Source: Bacillota bacterium
GTDB lineage: Bacteria; Bacillota; Sulfobacillia; Sulfobacillales; Sulfobacillaceae
DNA: 17,620 nt
Reading direction: 5' to 3'
Assembly (NCBI GenBank): GCA_023488565.1
Contig: JAMDDZ010000092.1
Coordinates: forward strand, 1 to 17,620
Each line of letters opens with the position of its first letter. Position 1 is the stretch's first letter. Both the position numbers and the translations under genes were made by a program. A model generated the notes under the pieces. That model saw only the letters and a list, made by a program, of their open reading frames with translations. It was not told the DNA's origin and ran no database searches. Positions 1 to 8,076 of this stretch are shown here, piece by piece.

Positions 1-425
1 TCGTTAATATGGCGGGTTCGTTAAAGCAGCGCACAGGCCTTGCCGAAGGTACTAGCCTAGCTTTTCCGGTGGTCGAATTTTATTTCAAAAATGACGAGTT
101 AGGTGATCCATTACTTAACGATGATCATATTCGAGCCATGAATTTAGCGAGCTCGGATCTCACCAGTCGACTAAAGCATGAAGCCCGCCATATTAACGAC
201 ATTTTGCAGAACTACCTTAACGACCGTGGCCTCTTGCTTGTAGATTTCAAGCTGGAGTTTGGCATGGCTGACGGAGTATTGCAATTAGGCGACGAAATAT
301 CGCCCGATACCTGTCGGTTGTGGGACCGGTCAAGCGGTAAAAAGCTGGATAAAGATCGGTTTCGGCAAGATTTAGGTGACGTGGAAGAAGCCTACCATGA
401 GGTGGCGGAGCGTATCTTATCATGA
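1..425 (+). CDS. purC: PurC, SAICAR synthetase (3' part, cut by window edge)
   Basis: Phosphoribosylaminoimidazole-succinocarboxamide synthase joins aspartate to CAIR using ATP, a cytosolic step of purine synthesis. The visible part begins in the conserved stretch read as VN-MAGSLKQR (family usually RN-x-AAGS), so the gene runs off the left edge. The first full codon is at base 3, and the ATG at 9 is an internal Met, not the start. Recognisable family motifs follow: VVEFYFKNDELGDPL, DFKLEFG, and GDEISPDTCRLWD with LDKDRFR near the C-terminus. About 140 of the usual 235-240 residues are present. The stop at 423-425 overlaps the purS start as ATGA, which points to coupled translation. No sign of damage is seen in the visible part. 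Confidence 0.96.
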   Translation, partial: VNMAGSLKQRTGLAEGTSLAFPVVEFYFKNDELGDPLLNDDHIRAMNLASSDLTSRLKHEARHINDILQNYLNDRGLLLVDFKLEFGMADGVLQLGDEISPDTCRLWDRSSGKKLDKDRFRQDLGDVEEAYHEVAERILS

Positions 426-676
426 CCCAATTTCGACTGACATTTTTAGTGGGACTGAAAGAAGGAATATTGGATCCTGCGGGACAAGCTACCCGCAATG
501 TACTGCAAAACATGGGCTACCAGGCTGATGACGTTCGTATCGGAAAATGGATACAAGTAGTAGTTAGCGCCAAAACCGAAGATCAGGCGTTGACAATCGG
601 TCAAGAAATAGGTCAGCGACTTTTGTCCAATCCAGTAATGGAGTATTTCGAGGTGACGGTGCAGGCTTATGAATAA
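422..676 (+). CDS. purS: PurS, FGAM synthase small subunit
   Basis: PurS is the small structural subunit of the three-part formylglycinamide ribonucleotide amidotransferase (PurS-PurQ-PurL) that turns FGAR into FGAM. In the known complex a PurS dimer bridges glutaminase and synthase and helps form the ammonia channel. The protein has 84 residues, the same as B. subtilis PurS, with the typical LKEGILDPAGQA segment near residues 13-24 and DVRIGKW near 38-44. It starts with the ATG embedded in the purC stop (4-base overlap) and ends 8 bases inside purQ. Separate purS and purQ genes are the Gram-positive/archaeal arrangement, in contrast to the single large PurL of enterobacteria. Confidence 0.95.
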   Translation: MTQFRLTFLVGLKEGILDPAGQATRNVLQNMGYQADDVRIGKWIQVVVSAKTEDQALTIGQEIGQRLLSNPVMEYFEVTVQAYE

Positions 677-1370
677 TGATTTGTCGGTTGGCATCGTGGT
701 ATTCCCCGGATCCAATTGCGATCACGATACGATTGCCGCGATTTCTTCCCTAGGAGCCAAGCCCGTGGTATTAGACTATCGGTTGCACAGTCTTCCGGTT
801 CTGGATCGCGTAATCCTGCCGGGAGGGTTCTCCTACGGCGATTATTTGCGGAGCGGCGCATTGGCCGCTGCGGCACCGATTATGGACGCGGTGGAACAGG
901 CTGCGGCCGATGGATTGCCTGTGTTGGGCATTTGCAATGGGTTTCAAATTTTATGCGAGCGCGGTCTGCTGCCGGGGACTTTGCTGCCCAACCCGAGCGG
1001 GGAATTTATCTGTCAGTGGCAGGCAGTGCGTGTTGCAAGCGAGTCACCATTGTTTACTGGGCTAGATCAAGGACGTGTTTTGCGGCTTCCGATTGCCCAT
1101 CATGAAGGGTCGTATCGGGTAGCCCAAGGCCAACTGGCTGAGTTATTTGAACGCGGTCAAATTTTCTTGCAATATAGCGATGCTGAAGGTCAACTCCACG
1201 GTTTGACCAACCCCAACGGTTCAGTAGCGAATATTGCCGGTGTGCAAAATCGCAACGTGGTCGGTTTGATGCCTCACCCTGAACGTGCCATGGCAGCCTA
1301 TTTGGGATCTCGTGACGGTTGGGATTTACTAGCCTCTTGGTTGGGGATGGGGGAAAACGCGGTATGCTAA
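669..1370 (+). CDS. purQ: PurQ, FGAM synthase glutaminase subunit
   Basis: Class I glutamine amidotransferase subunit that frees ammonia from glutamine and passes it to PurL. The 233-residue protein has the family landmarks in order: IVVFPGSNCDHD (9-20), the oxyanion-loop region PGGFSYGDYLR (51-61), the nucleophile Cys89 in GICNGFQ, and MPHPERA supplying His203 and Glu205, so the catalytic triad is intact. The start ATG overlaps the end of purS by 8 bases, and the stop overlaps the purL start by 7. Length is close to B. subtilis PurQ (227). It acts only in complex with PurS and PurL encoded on either side. Confidence 0.97.
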   Translation: MNNDLSVGIVVFPGSNCDHDTIAAISSLGAKPVVLDYRLHSLPVLDRVILPGGFSYGDYLRSGALAAAAPIMDAVEQAAADGLPVLGICNGFQILCERGLLPGTLLPNPSGEFICQWQAVRVASESPLFTGLDQGRVLRLPIAHHEGSYRVAQGQLAELFERGQIFLQYSDAEGQLHGLTNPNGSVANIAGVQNRNVVGLMPHPERAMAAYLGSRDGWDLLASWLGMGENAVC

Positions 1371-3550
1371 CGTATCAGGATGTTGGACTTTCAGCGCGGG
1401 AAGACCAGGAAATTGTAAGGCTGTTGGGACGGCGGCCCAACGAATTAGAATTGGGCTTGTTCGGCGCCTTATGGTCCGAGCATTGTAGCTATAAAAGCTC
1501 AAAGAATCTTCTAGCCCAATTGCCGCACCAAGGTCAATTTGTGGTGCAAGGGCCTGGGGGCAACGCTGGGGTTGTGCAATTGTCCGCTGATTGGGATATT
1601 GCATTTAAAATAGAAAGCCATAATCATCCTTCGTTCGTGGAACCGCTGCAGGGCGCAGCGACTGGCGTGGGCGGGATATTGCGCGATATTGTGGCGATGG
1701 GAGCCCGTCCTATCGCCATAGCCGATATATTAAAATTCGGCACCGATGAGAAGGCTCCTGGCCTTCTTCATAGAGTGGTCGAAGGAATTGGAGCCTATGG
1801 CAATGCCATAGGAATTCCCAATGTCACAGGGTCACTGGGGTTTTCTGCGGTGTATGATGCTAATCCGCTAGTTAATGTTTTGGCTGTTGGAATGCGGCGC
1901 CATGGTTTACACGTGGGGGCAGATGGTGCTCGGCCTGAATCGGTGTTGATACTCATCGGCCAAGGAACTGGCCGCGACGGCATTCATGGGGCCAGTTTGC
2001 TGGCATCCCAGGATTTTGGCGCAGAAACCGAAGAAATGCGGCCGACGGTGCAAGTAGGCGATCCTTTTATGGGGAAGCTGTTGATGGAAGCCACCCTGGC
2101 TATTGTCGACCAAGGTCTCGCGGATGCAGTACAGGATCTTGGAGCGGCAGGTTTGACGTCGTCCACTGCCGAACTAGCATACGCGTCATCAGTAGGCGTG
2201 GTTGTCGATGTATCCAAAGTCATCTGCCGAGAGCAGAACATGAATCCGTATGAAATAATGTTGTCAGAAACCCAGGAACGCATGCTGCTGTCGGTTCCCA
2301 AGAAAAATTTGGCAGCCGTATTAGAAATTCTGACGTGGTATGAAGTGCCTTATGCCGAAATAGGGCGGGTGGTGGCCGGAGATTTTCTTCGTGTTGTGGC
2401 TGAGTCGCAGGTCTTGGCTGAGCTCCCTACATCTGTGCTGGTGGGAGGCTGCCCTCGGCTTCCTGTTACGCACGACGTATGGATTTGGGATGGTGACCAA
2501 CCTGCCGCGCTTGAGAAAACAAGACTTGAACTGACCTGGGGTTATCAGGTGATAGGACACCCTGACTGTCGGGACCGTTCTTCGGTGTATCAGCGCTATG
2601 ATTCGATGATTGGTCTCCGTACAGTATGGGGACCGGAGCATGATGTGGCGGTAATGCACATTGAAAAAGGTTCGCCAGGACTATGTGTAGCTGTGACGGC
2701 ACCAGCGCGTTGGGCGGCACTTGACAGTTATGCCGGAGGAATCGGCGCGGTTGCCGCCGCCTTGAGTTTGGTGGCTACGCAAGGAGCGGTGCCTTTGGGA
2801 ATAACCGATGGTATTAATGCGGGAAATCCTGAAAAATCTGAACCTCACAGAAAAATGGCGGCTCTCATTCAGGGTATTGGCAAGGCAGCTGAGATTTTTG
2901 AGGTGCCGGTCACCGGCGGCAATGTTTCTTTGCATAATGAAACAGAAGGACAAGCGATCTGGCCAACGGCGGCCATTGGGGTCGTGGCACGTCACCCGAA
3001 TCCGGAACAGCCGATCGCCGATGCTCCGCCTTATGCGGGAACGCGCATCTTGGTATTAAATCCGCCAGGCAAGCCCGATTTAGGCGGTAGTGTGCTAGCG
3101 GAGATTTTGGGACATCCGGGTAGCTATCCTGTCTTAGATGTCGGTGCGATTCAACATTCTTTGCACTTTTTGGCTGAGATTATCTCTCAGGCGAAAAACG
3201 TCGGACTTTTGGCGTGTCGCGCTGTGGGTATTGGTGGACTATTCGTTGCGGTGGCTAAGAGTTTGATAACCAAAACTCCTATGGCATTGGGAGCACATTT
3301 GGTGTTGGCCGAGGATGCCGATGCTCGCTTCGTCTTCAATGAGATGGCTGGCCAATGGGTGCTGTTTGTGGAACCGGATTTTAAACCGTTTTGGGACCAG
3401 GTATTCGAGACACACGGTGTGTCAGTGATCGATATCGGCTTGGTCACGGACTCTCCGGAACTGATGATAACGGCGGGACGCGCAATAACTTGGCCGCTTA
3501 TCGATTTATGGCGGGCGTACCGAAAGGGAGGAGTTCGGGATGTCCGATGA
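1364..3550 (+). CDS. purL: PurL, FGAM synthase large (synthetase) subunit
   Basis: ATP-dependent synthetase subunit of the FGAR amidotransferase. It has 728 residues, matching the small PurL type (742 in B. subtilis). The start chosen is the ATG at 1364 (MLTYQDVGLS), not the ATG 45 bases upstream, because similarity to the family begins here and GGGGGA lies just ahead. Motifs seen: WSEHCSYK (37-44, with the conserved His40), FKIESHNHPS (81-90), GAATGVGGILRD (97-108), TGRDGIHGA (202-210), QVGDPFM (230-236), LGAAGLTSS (259-267), ESQ-like SETQERM (301-307), GNPEKSE (487-493) and GGNVSLHNET (518-527). Odd point: the C-terminal HDVSEGGL motif reads RAVGIGGL here (residues 619-626). The gene overlaps purQ by 7 bases and purF by 11. 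Confidence 0.97.
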   Translation: MLTYQDVGLSAREDQEIVRLLGRRPNELELGLFGALWSEHCSYKSSKNLLAQLPHQGQFVVQGPGGNAGVVQLSADWDIAFKIESHNHPSFVEPLQGAATGVGGILRDIVAMGARPIAIADILKFGTDEKAPGLLHRVVEGIGAYGNAIGIPNVTGSLGFSAVYDANPLVNVLAVGMRRHGLHVGADGARPESVLILIGQGTGRDGIHGASLLASQDFGAETEEMRPTVQVGDPFMGKLLMEATLAIVDQGLADAVQDLGAAGLTSSTAELAYASSVGVVVDVSKVICREQNMNPYEIMLSETQERMLLSVPKKNLAAVLEILTWYEVPYAEIGRVVAGDFLRVVAESQVLAELPTSVLVGGCPRLPVTHDVWIWDGDQPAALEKTRLELTWGYQVIGHPDCRDRSSVYQRYDSMIGLRTVWGPEHDVAVMHIEKGSPGLCVAVTAPARWAALDSYAGGIGAVAAALSLVATQGAVPLGITDGINAGNPEKSEPHRKMAALIQGIGKAAEIFEVPVTGGNVSLHNETEGQAIWPTAAIGVVARHPNPEQPIADAPPYAGTRILVLNPPGKPDLGGSVLAEILGHPGSYPVLDVGAIQHSLHFLAEIISQAKNVGLLACRAVGIGGLFVAVAKSLITKTPMALGAHLVLAEDADARFVFNEMAGQWVLFVEPDFKPFWDQVFETHGVSVIDIGLVTDSPELMITAGRAITWPLIDLWRAYRKGGVRDVR

Positions 3551-4964
3551 ACTTCGGGAAGAATGCGGGGTTTTTGGCATTTGGGGCGACATGGAATCTG
3601 CATTAAAAGCGTACTGGGGAACGTTTAGTATGCAGCATCGCGGTCAAGAAAGTGCGGGGATTGCGGTTTTGGACCGGGGTGACATTTCAGTGCATAAGGG
3701 AATGGGTCTGATGACCGAAGCGTTGCAAGTGGAAACCGAGGTTTTGCGACCCGGCCACGCGGCACTAGGACACGTGCGCTATTCTACGTCAGGAGAGTCC
3801 TCATTGGTCAACGCACAGCCACTTTTGATGCGTACTCGCTTTGGCTCGTTGGCTCTAGCGCACAACGGCAATTTGGTGAATGCGGCGGAACTGCGCGAAC
3901 AATTGGCCCAGTCTGGCTCAATATTTCAAGGAACCTCCGACAGTGAAGTGTTGGCCCACATTTTAGCTAAAAGCACAGAAGAGCACCTGTTTGAGGCATT
4001 GCTCGCCAGCCTTCCTAAGCTTAAGGGAGGATTTGCGTTTGCGGTACTCTCGCGAGAGGGCTTGTTTGCGGCCCGGGATCCGCATGGAATTCGCCCGTTG
4101 GTATTGGGGCGCACTCCCGATGGCGGTACCGTGATAGCTTCAGAAACTTGTGCGCTCGATACCACTAAAGCCAATTGGCTTCGCGATGTGGAGCCCGGAG
4201 AATTGGTGGCCATTAATGATCAGGGAATGAGTTTTCAACCCTTTATTTCTCAAGATGATCAGCCTCGCCGTGCTTTATGTTCTTTTGAAACGATATATTT
4301 CGCCAGACCCGACTCACAAATTGACGGGCAAAGCACCCATTTAAGTCGGCGCCAGTTGGGACGGCGGCTTGCTGTCGAAGCTCCTGCTGAAGCAGACGTA
4401 GTGATCGGAGTACCCGATTCGAGCTTACCAGCTGCTATGGGGTACGCTGAGGCAGCGGGGCTGCCGTTTGATTTTGGGTTGGTGAAGAACCGCTATATTG
4501 CCCGTACGTTCATTGCGCCCAATCAATCTGCTCGTGAATCCAGCGTACAGCAAAAGTTATCAGCAGTGCACGAAGTTGTAGCCGGCAAGCGTGTGGTGCT
4601 AGTGGATGATAGTTTGGTGCGGGGCACTACGGTTCGTCGTCTAGTGTCGCTTTTGCGGCAGGCGGGAGCTCAAGAGGTGCATATGCGTATTGCTTCACCC
4701 CCATATCGTGAACCGTGCCATTATGGCATTGACACGTCCAGGGCCGGAGAATTGGCGGCACGATCCATGAGTCTCGACGAACTGCGGATTTCTGTCGGAG
4801 CTGATTCGTTGGCCTACCTATCACTGCAGGGATTGGAAGCCGGGCTCGGACCTCAGGGCTGGTGTATGGCGTGTTTTGGCGCGGGATATCCGGTCCCATT
4901 ACCCGTGCCAATGAAACCTGACAAGGAGGGAATTCAGTTTGTCAAAACCCCTGACATATCGTGA
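3540..4964 (+). CDS. purF: PurF, amidophosphoribosyltransferase
   Basis: Glutamine PRPP amidotransferase makes phosphoribosylamine, the first committed purine step. The 474-residue precursor starts MSDELREECG; the family removes a short propeptide to expose the catalytic Cys, here Cys9. The Ntn-hydrolase domain (9 to about 240) has MQHRGQESAG, GHVRYST and LAHNGNLVNA; the phosphoribosyltransferase domain carries the PRPP loop VVLVDDSLVRGTT (352-364). Cys247, Cys393, Cys442 and Cys445 match the four ligands of the 4Fe-4S cluster of B. subtilis PurF, so this is the oxygen-sensitive Fe-S type. AAGGGAGGAG at 3524-3533 sits 6 bases before the ATG, which lies inside the end of purL (11-base overlap). 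Feedback inhibition by nucleotides is known for the family. Confidence 0.97.
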   Translation: MSDELREECGVFGIWGDMESALKAYWGTFSMQHRGQESAGIAVLDRGDISVHKGMGLMTEALQVETEVLRPGHAALGHVRYSTSGESSLVNAQPLLMRTRFGSLALAHNGNLVNAAELREQLAQSGSIFQGTSDSEVLAHILAKSTEEHLFEALLASLPKLKGGFAFAVLSREGLFAARDPHGIRPLVLGRTPDGGTVIASETCALDTTKANWLRDVEPGELVAINDQGMSFQPFISQDDQPRRALCSFETIYFARPDSQIDGQSTHLSRRQLGRRLAVEAPAEADVVIGVPDSSLPAAMGYAEAAGLPFDFGLVKNRYIARTFIAPNQSARESSVQQKLSAVHEVVAGKRVVLVDDSLVRGTTVRRLVSLLRQAGAQEVHMRIASPPYREPCHYGIDTSRAGELAARSMSLDELRISVGADSLAYLSLQGLEAGLGPQGWCMACFGAGYPVPLPVPMKPDKEGIQFVKTPDIS

Positions 4965-5946
4965 TGCGGGTGTGGATATTGGCCGTGGGGCGGAGGCTGT
5001 ACGGCGTATTAAACCGCTGGCAGCACTTACCTACCGTGCCGAGGTGACTGGTGAAATTGGGGGATTTTCTGGTGGTTTTCACTGGGCTCAGCCTGGTACT
5101 TTGTTAGCCGGGGCTGACGGGGTGGGCTCCAAATTGCTGGTGGCGCAAGCCATGGGCCGTCATGATACCATTGGCATTGATTTAGTGGCAATGAACGTGA
5201 ACGATATTGCGGCGAGTGGCGGCCAACCCCTATTCTTTTTGGACTATATTGCGATTGGGCGGTTGGATCCCGATTTGGTAGAACAGATTGTCACCGGCGT
5301 GGCCCGGGGCTGCCAAGAATCAGGTTGTGCCCTGTTGGGCGGAGAAACAGCAGAAATGCCGGATATCTATTCAGTAGATGGGTATGATTTGGCCGGTTTT
5401 TGCGTGGGTCAGAAATCAGTCTCACTACCCAGTCCGGAGTTGGGAGACCGCATTATTGGATTAGCGTCCTCGGGTTTTCATTCTAATGGATATGCCTTGT
5501 TGCGACATATTGTGGCGGTACAGCACCTGGATTGGCATGCTCATTACCCGGCGACGGGGTCGCAGACACTTGGGGATGCATTGCTGACGCCTACGGTCAT
5601 CTATGTCAAAGTACTGCAAGAATTGTGGAAACGCATTACTGTGCACGGCATGGCGCATATTACCGGAGGCGGAATCGTGGAAAATTTGCCTCGCACGTTA
5701 CAAAGGGGACAAGGAGCGATTATTGATCGCTCGCGTTGGGAGGTACCGGCCATAGTTCACTGGTTTCAGGAGATGGGTCAAATTTCTGATTCGGAGATGT
5801 TCCGGACCTTTAATATGGGACTGGGGATGATGGTGGTGGTTCCGCCTGAGGCGGTTATGGATGTTTTGCAGGTTGCTCGGGGTTTCTCCCTAAACGCCTG
5901 GGACGTGGGAGAAGTGGTGGATGCGCCTGGGGTGGTGCTGACATGA
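4939..5946 (+). CDS. purM: PurM, AIR synthetase
   Basis: Phosphoribosylformylglycinamidine cyclo-ligase closes the imidazole ring of FGAM with ATP to give AIR. The 335-residue protein shows GVDIGRGAEAVRRIK (11-25), the ATP-binding region GADGVGSKLLVAQAM (58-72), DTIGIDLVAMNVNDI (76-90), ALLGGETAEMPDIY (131-144), SSGFHSNGYALLR (177-189) and a GMAHITGGG motif. It uses a TTG start: AAGGAGGG at 4922-4929 is 9 bases upstream and the N-terminus aligns with the family at once. The start lies 26 bases inside the end of purF. No in-frame ATG or GTG of comparable fit is seen nearby. Stop and purN start share ATGA. Confidence 0.96.
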   Translation: MSKPLTYRDAGVDIGRGAEAVRRIKPLAALTYRAEVTGEIGGFSGGFHWAQPGTLLAGADGVGSKLLVAQAMGRHDTIGIDLVAMNVNDIAASGGQPLFFLDYIAIGRLDPDLVEQIVTGVARGCQESGCALLGGETAEMPDIYSVDGYDLAGFCVGQKSVSLPSPELGDRIIGLASSGFHSNGYALLRHIVAVQHLDWHAHYPATGSQTLGDALLTPTVIYVKVLQELWKRITVHGMAHITGGGIVENLPRTLQRGQGAIIDRSRWEVPAIVHWFQEMGQISDSEMFRTFNMGLGMMVVVPPEAVMDVLQVARGFSLNAWDVGEVVDAPGVVLT

Positions 5947-6575
5947 AATGGGCAGTCTTGGTGGGAGGGAAGGGCAGCAATCTTCGGGCTTTACTTAGTC
6001 AAGAGACGCCCATCGCCCTTGTAGTCTCGCATCGATCCGGGGTTGGAGCGATAGCGATTGCCGAGGAGTTTGGAGTGCCGGTAGAAGTGTTGACTAAAGG
6101 GGAGTATCCCGACCGTCAGCACTATGATCGGGTGCTACGCCAAACGCTGCATCGATACCATATCGATGCCATTGCTATGGCGGGCTTTCTTCGATGGTTG
6201 ACCAAAGAAACCGTGGATGCATTTCGAGGGCGCATCGTCAACATTCATCCCTCATTATTACCGGCATTTCCTGGTCTTCACGCCATAGAGCAGGCCTATC
6301 GGTATGGCGTTCGCTGGACCGGGGTTACGGTGCATTTTGTCGATGAAGGGCAGGACACGGGACCGATTATTGCCCAGGTGCCGGTTCGCGTTGACCCCAG
6401 CACCTCTTTGGAGGAGTTGGAAATCGCAATACATAAGGTGGAACATTATCTGTACCCTAAAGTGGTGGCAGCTTTAGACCATCATTCGGTAGTACTGGGA
6501 GAAGATGGCAAGATTGAATGGCATGTATCACAAGAGGAGGTTCGGTCATGGATCGATGGGCTTTATTTAGTGTAA
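5943..6575 (+). CDS. purN: PurN, GAR transformylase (10-formyl-THF dependent)
   Basis: Phosphoribosylglycinamide formyltransferase moves the formyl group of 10-formyltetrahydrofolate to GAR. The protein has 210 residues. The catalytic trio is present: Asn100 and His102 in NIHPSLLPAFPG and Asp138 in EGQDTGPI, at a constant offset of six from E. coli Asn106, His108 and Asp144. The phosphate loop near the N-terminus reads GGKGSNL where E. coli has SGNGSNL; this position varies in the family. The tail from about residue 185 is poorly conserved. It overlaps purM by 4 bases and purH by 28, and no formate-dependent purT is present in this window. Confidence 0.95.
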   Translation: MKWAVLVGGKGSNLRALLSQETPIALVVSHRSGVGAIAIAEEFGVPVEVLTKGEYPDRQHYDRVLRQTLHRYHIDAIAMAGFLRWLTKETVDAFRGRIVNIHPSLLPAFPGLHAIEQAYRYGVRWTGVTVHFVDEGQDTGPIIAQVPVRVDPSTSLEELEIAIHKVEHYLYPKVVAALDHHSVVLGEDGKIEWHVSQEEVRSWIDGLYLV

Positions 6576-8062
6576 GTGACAAAACGGGCAGTGTCGAACT
6601 GGCCAGGTGGTTTCTCAGTCAAGGGATTGGGATATTAGCCAGTGGCGGCACCTACCGTTTCTTAGAAGAACACGGCGTGGCGGCTACTTCGCTGGAACGC
6701 ATCACGGGATTTGACCAAGTGTTGGGAGGACGGGTTAAAACACTACATCCGGCAATTTATGCTGGACTGTTAAGTCGTCGGACTAAGGAAGATCAGGCGG
6801 ATGTGACCCGCATTGGGGCGCCGGATATCGTGGCTGTGGTCGTCAATTTGTATCCTTTTCGCTCTAAGGCGCTGCAAAAGGTTCAGGATTTCAGCCTATT
6901 AGTGGAGGAAATTGATATTGGCGGAGTGTCACTAATTCGCGCAGCGGCTAAGAATTATGCCCATGTTATGGTCTTGATAGACCCCGCACAATATTCCTCG
7001 ATTACGGCTAAAGAATGGAATGGTTTTGGTGTCGTCGATCGACGCCAATTGGCGGCGACCGCATTTCGCCATGCAGCAGCTTATGATGCGGTCATTGCTC
7101 AGGTGCTGGGGGAACACGAGGACGCACTGGATCCTGATTGGGTCGCGGCGGGAATTGTTCAACAGGAATTGCGCTATGGGGAAAATCCCCACCAATCGGC
7201 CTCCTTTTATCATATGGAACCCCACTCGGGATTTGCCGGAGCCCATCAGTATCAGGGCAAAGAATTGTCTTATAACAACTTGGCCGATGCCGACGCGGCG
7301 TGGGGCTTAGTGCGGTCCCTGGCGGCACCGGCGGCGGTAGTCATTAAACACCAAAACCCGGCTGCAGCCGCGGTGGCGCAATCTGTGGAGAAGGCTTTTG
7401 ATCTGGCATATCAGGCGGATCCGGTCTCTATCTTCGGTGGCATCGTGGCGTTTAACACAATGGTGACGAGAGCTGTGGCGGAAGAATTGAAAGATATTTT
7501 TTTGGAAGTAGTCTTGGCTCCCAAATATGAAGCCGAGGCATTAGAAGTAATGGCCCGCAAGAAGAATCTACGGGTTTTAAAGATGCCCCATCAATCCTTT
7601 AAGCCTTGGGATGTGCGCATGATCGATGGCGGCCTGTTGGTGCAAACAATTGACCGCGAGGCAGCCTCCTTATCTGATTGGCAGCAAGTGGCAGGACCCA
7701 AAACGGATCTTCAGGCTTGGGAACGCGATGCCCGATTAGCTTGGTCCACGGTGAGGTGGGCTAAGTCCAATGCGATTGTCATAGTCCGCGACGGCGTGAC
7801 TCGCGGCATTGGTTCCGGACAAACCAACCGGATCGATGCAGCAAAACAGGCGATAACGCGGGCAGGGGATGGTTGTCAAGGAGCGGTTCTGGCTTCTGAT
7901 GCGTTTTTTCCCTTCGGTGATGTTATGGCTGAAGCAGCCCAAGCTAAAGTGAAAGTTGTGATTCAACCCGGGGGATCCCAGCGGGATCAGGAATCGATCG
8001 ACGCTGCCAACCAATTTGGCATCGCCTTGTTCTTCACCAAAGAACGGCACTTTCGGCATTAG
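6548..8062 (+). CDS. purH: PurH, bifunctional AICAR transformylase / IMP cyclohydrolase
   Basis: Catalyses the last two steps to IMP. The 504-residue length fits the family (about 512). An MGS-like IMP cyclohydrolase domain (1 to about 145) holds SVSDKTG, ASGGTYRFL, GRVKTLHPAIYAGLL and GGVSLIRAAAKNY; the AICAR transformylase domain follows with LRYGENPHQSA (208-218), KELSYNNLADADAAW (238-252), the Lys267-His268 pair, DPVSIFGGIVAFN (291-303), SNAIV, and GSGQTNRIDA (422-431). The usual KHxNPCG segment reads KHQNPAAAA, losing the Cys-Gly but keeping Lys-His-Asn-Pro. The ATG at 6548 is preferred to one at 6518 because AGGAGG at 6535-6540 lies 7 bases before it and the family similarity begins there. 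It starts inside purN. Confidence 0.96.
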   Translation: MDRWALFSVSDKTGSVELARWFLSQGIGILASGGTYRFLEEHGVAATSLERITGFDQVLGGRVKTLHPAIYAGLLSRRTKEDQADVTRIGAPDIVAVVVNLYPFRSKALQKVQDFSLLVEEIDIGGVSLIRAAAKNYAHVMVLIDPAQYSSITAKEWNGFGVVDRRQLAATAFRHAAAYDAVIAQVLGEHEDALDPDWVAAGIVQQELRYGENPHQSASFYHMEPHSGFAGAHQYQGKELSYNNLADADAAWGLVRSLAAPAAVVIKHQNPAAAAVAQSVEKAFDLAYQADPVSIFGGIVAFNTMVTRAVAEELKDIFLEVVLAPKYEAEALEVMARKKNLRVLKMPHQSFKPWDVRMIDGGLLVQTIDREAASLSDWQQVAGPKTDLQAWERDARLAWSTVRWAKSNAIVIVRDGVTRGIGSGQTNRIDAAKQAITRAGDGCQGAVLASDAFFPFGDVMAEAAQAKVKVVIQPGGSQRDQESIDAANQFGIALFFTKERHFRH

Positions 8063-8076
8063 GAGGAATTGACTTC

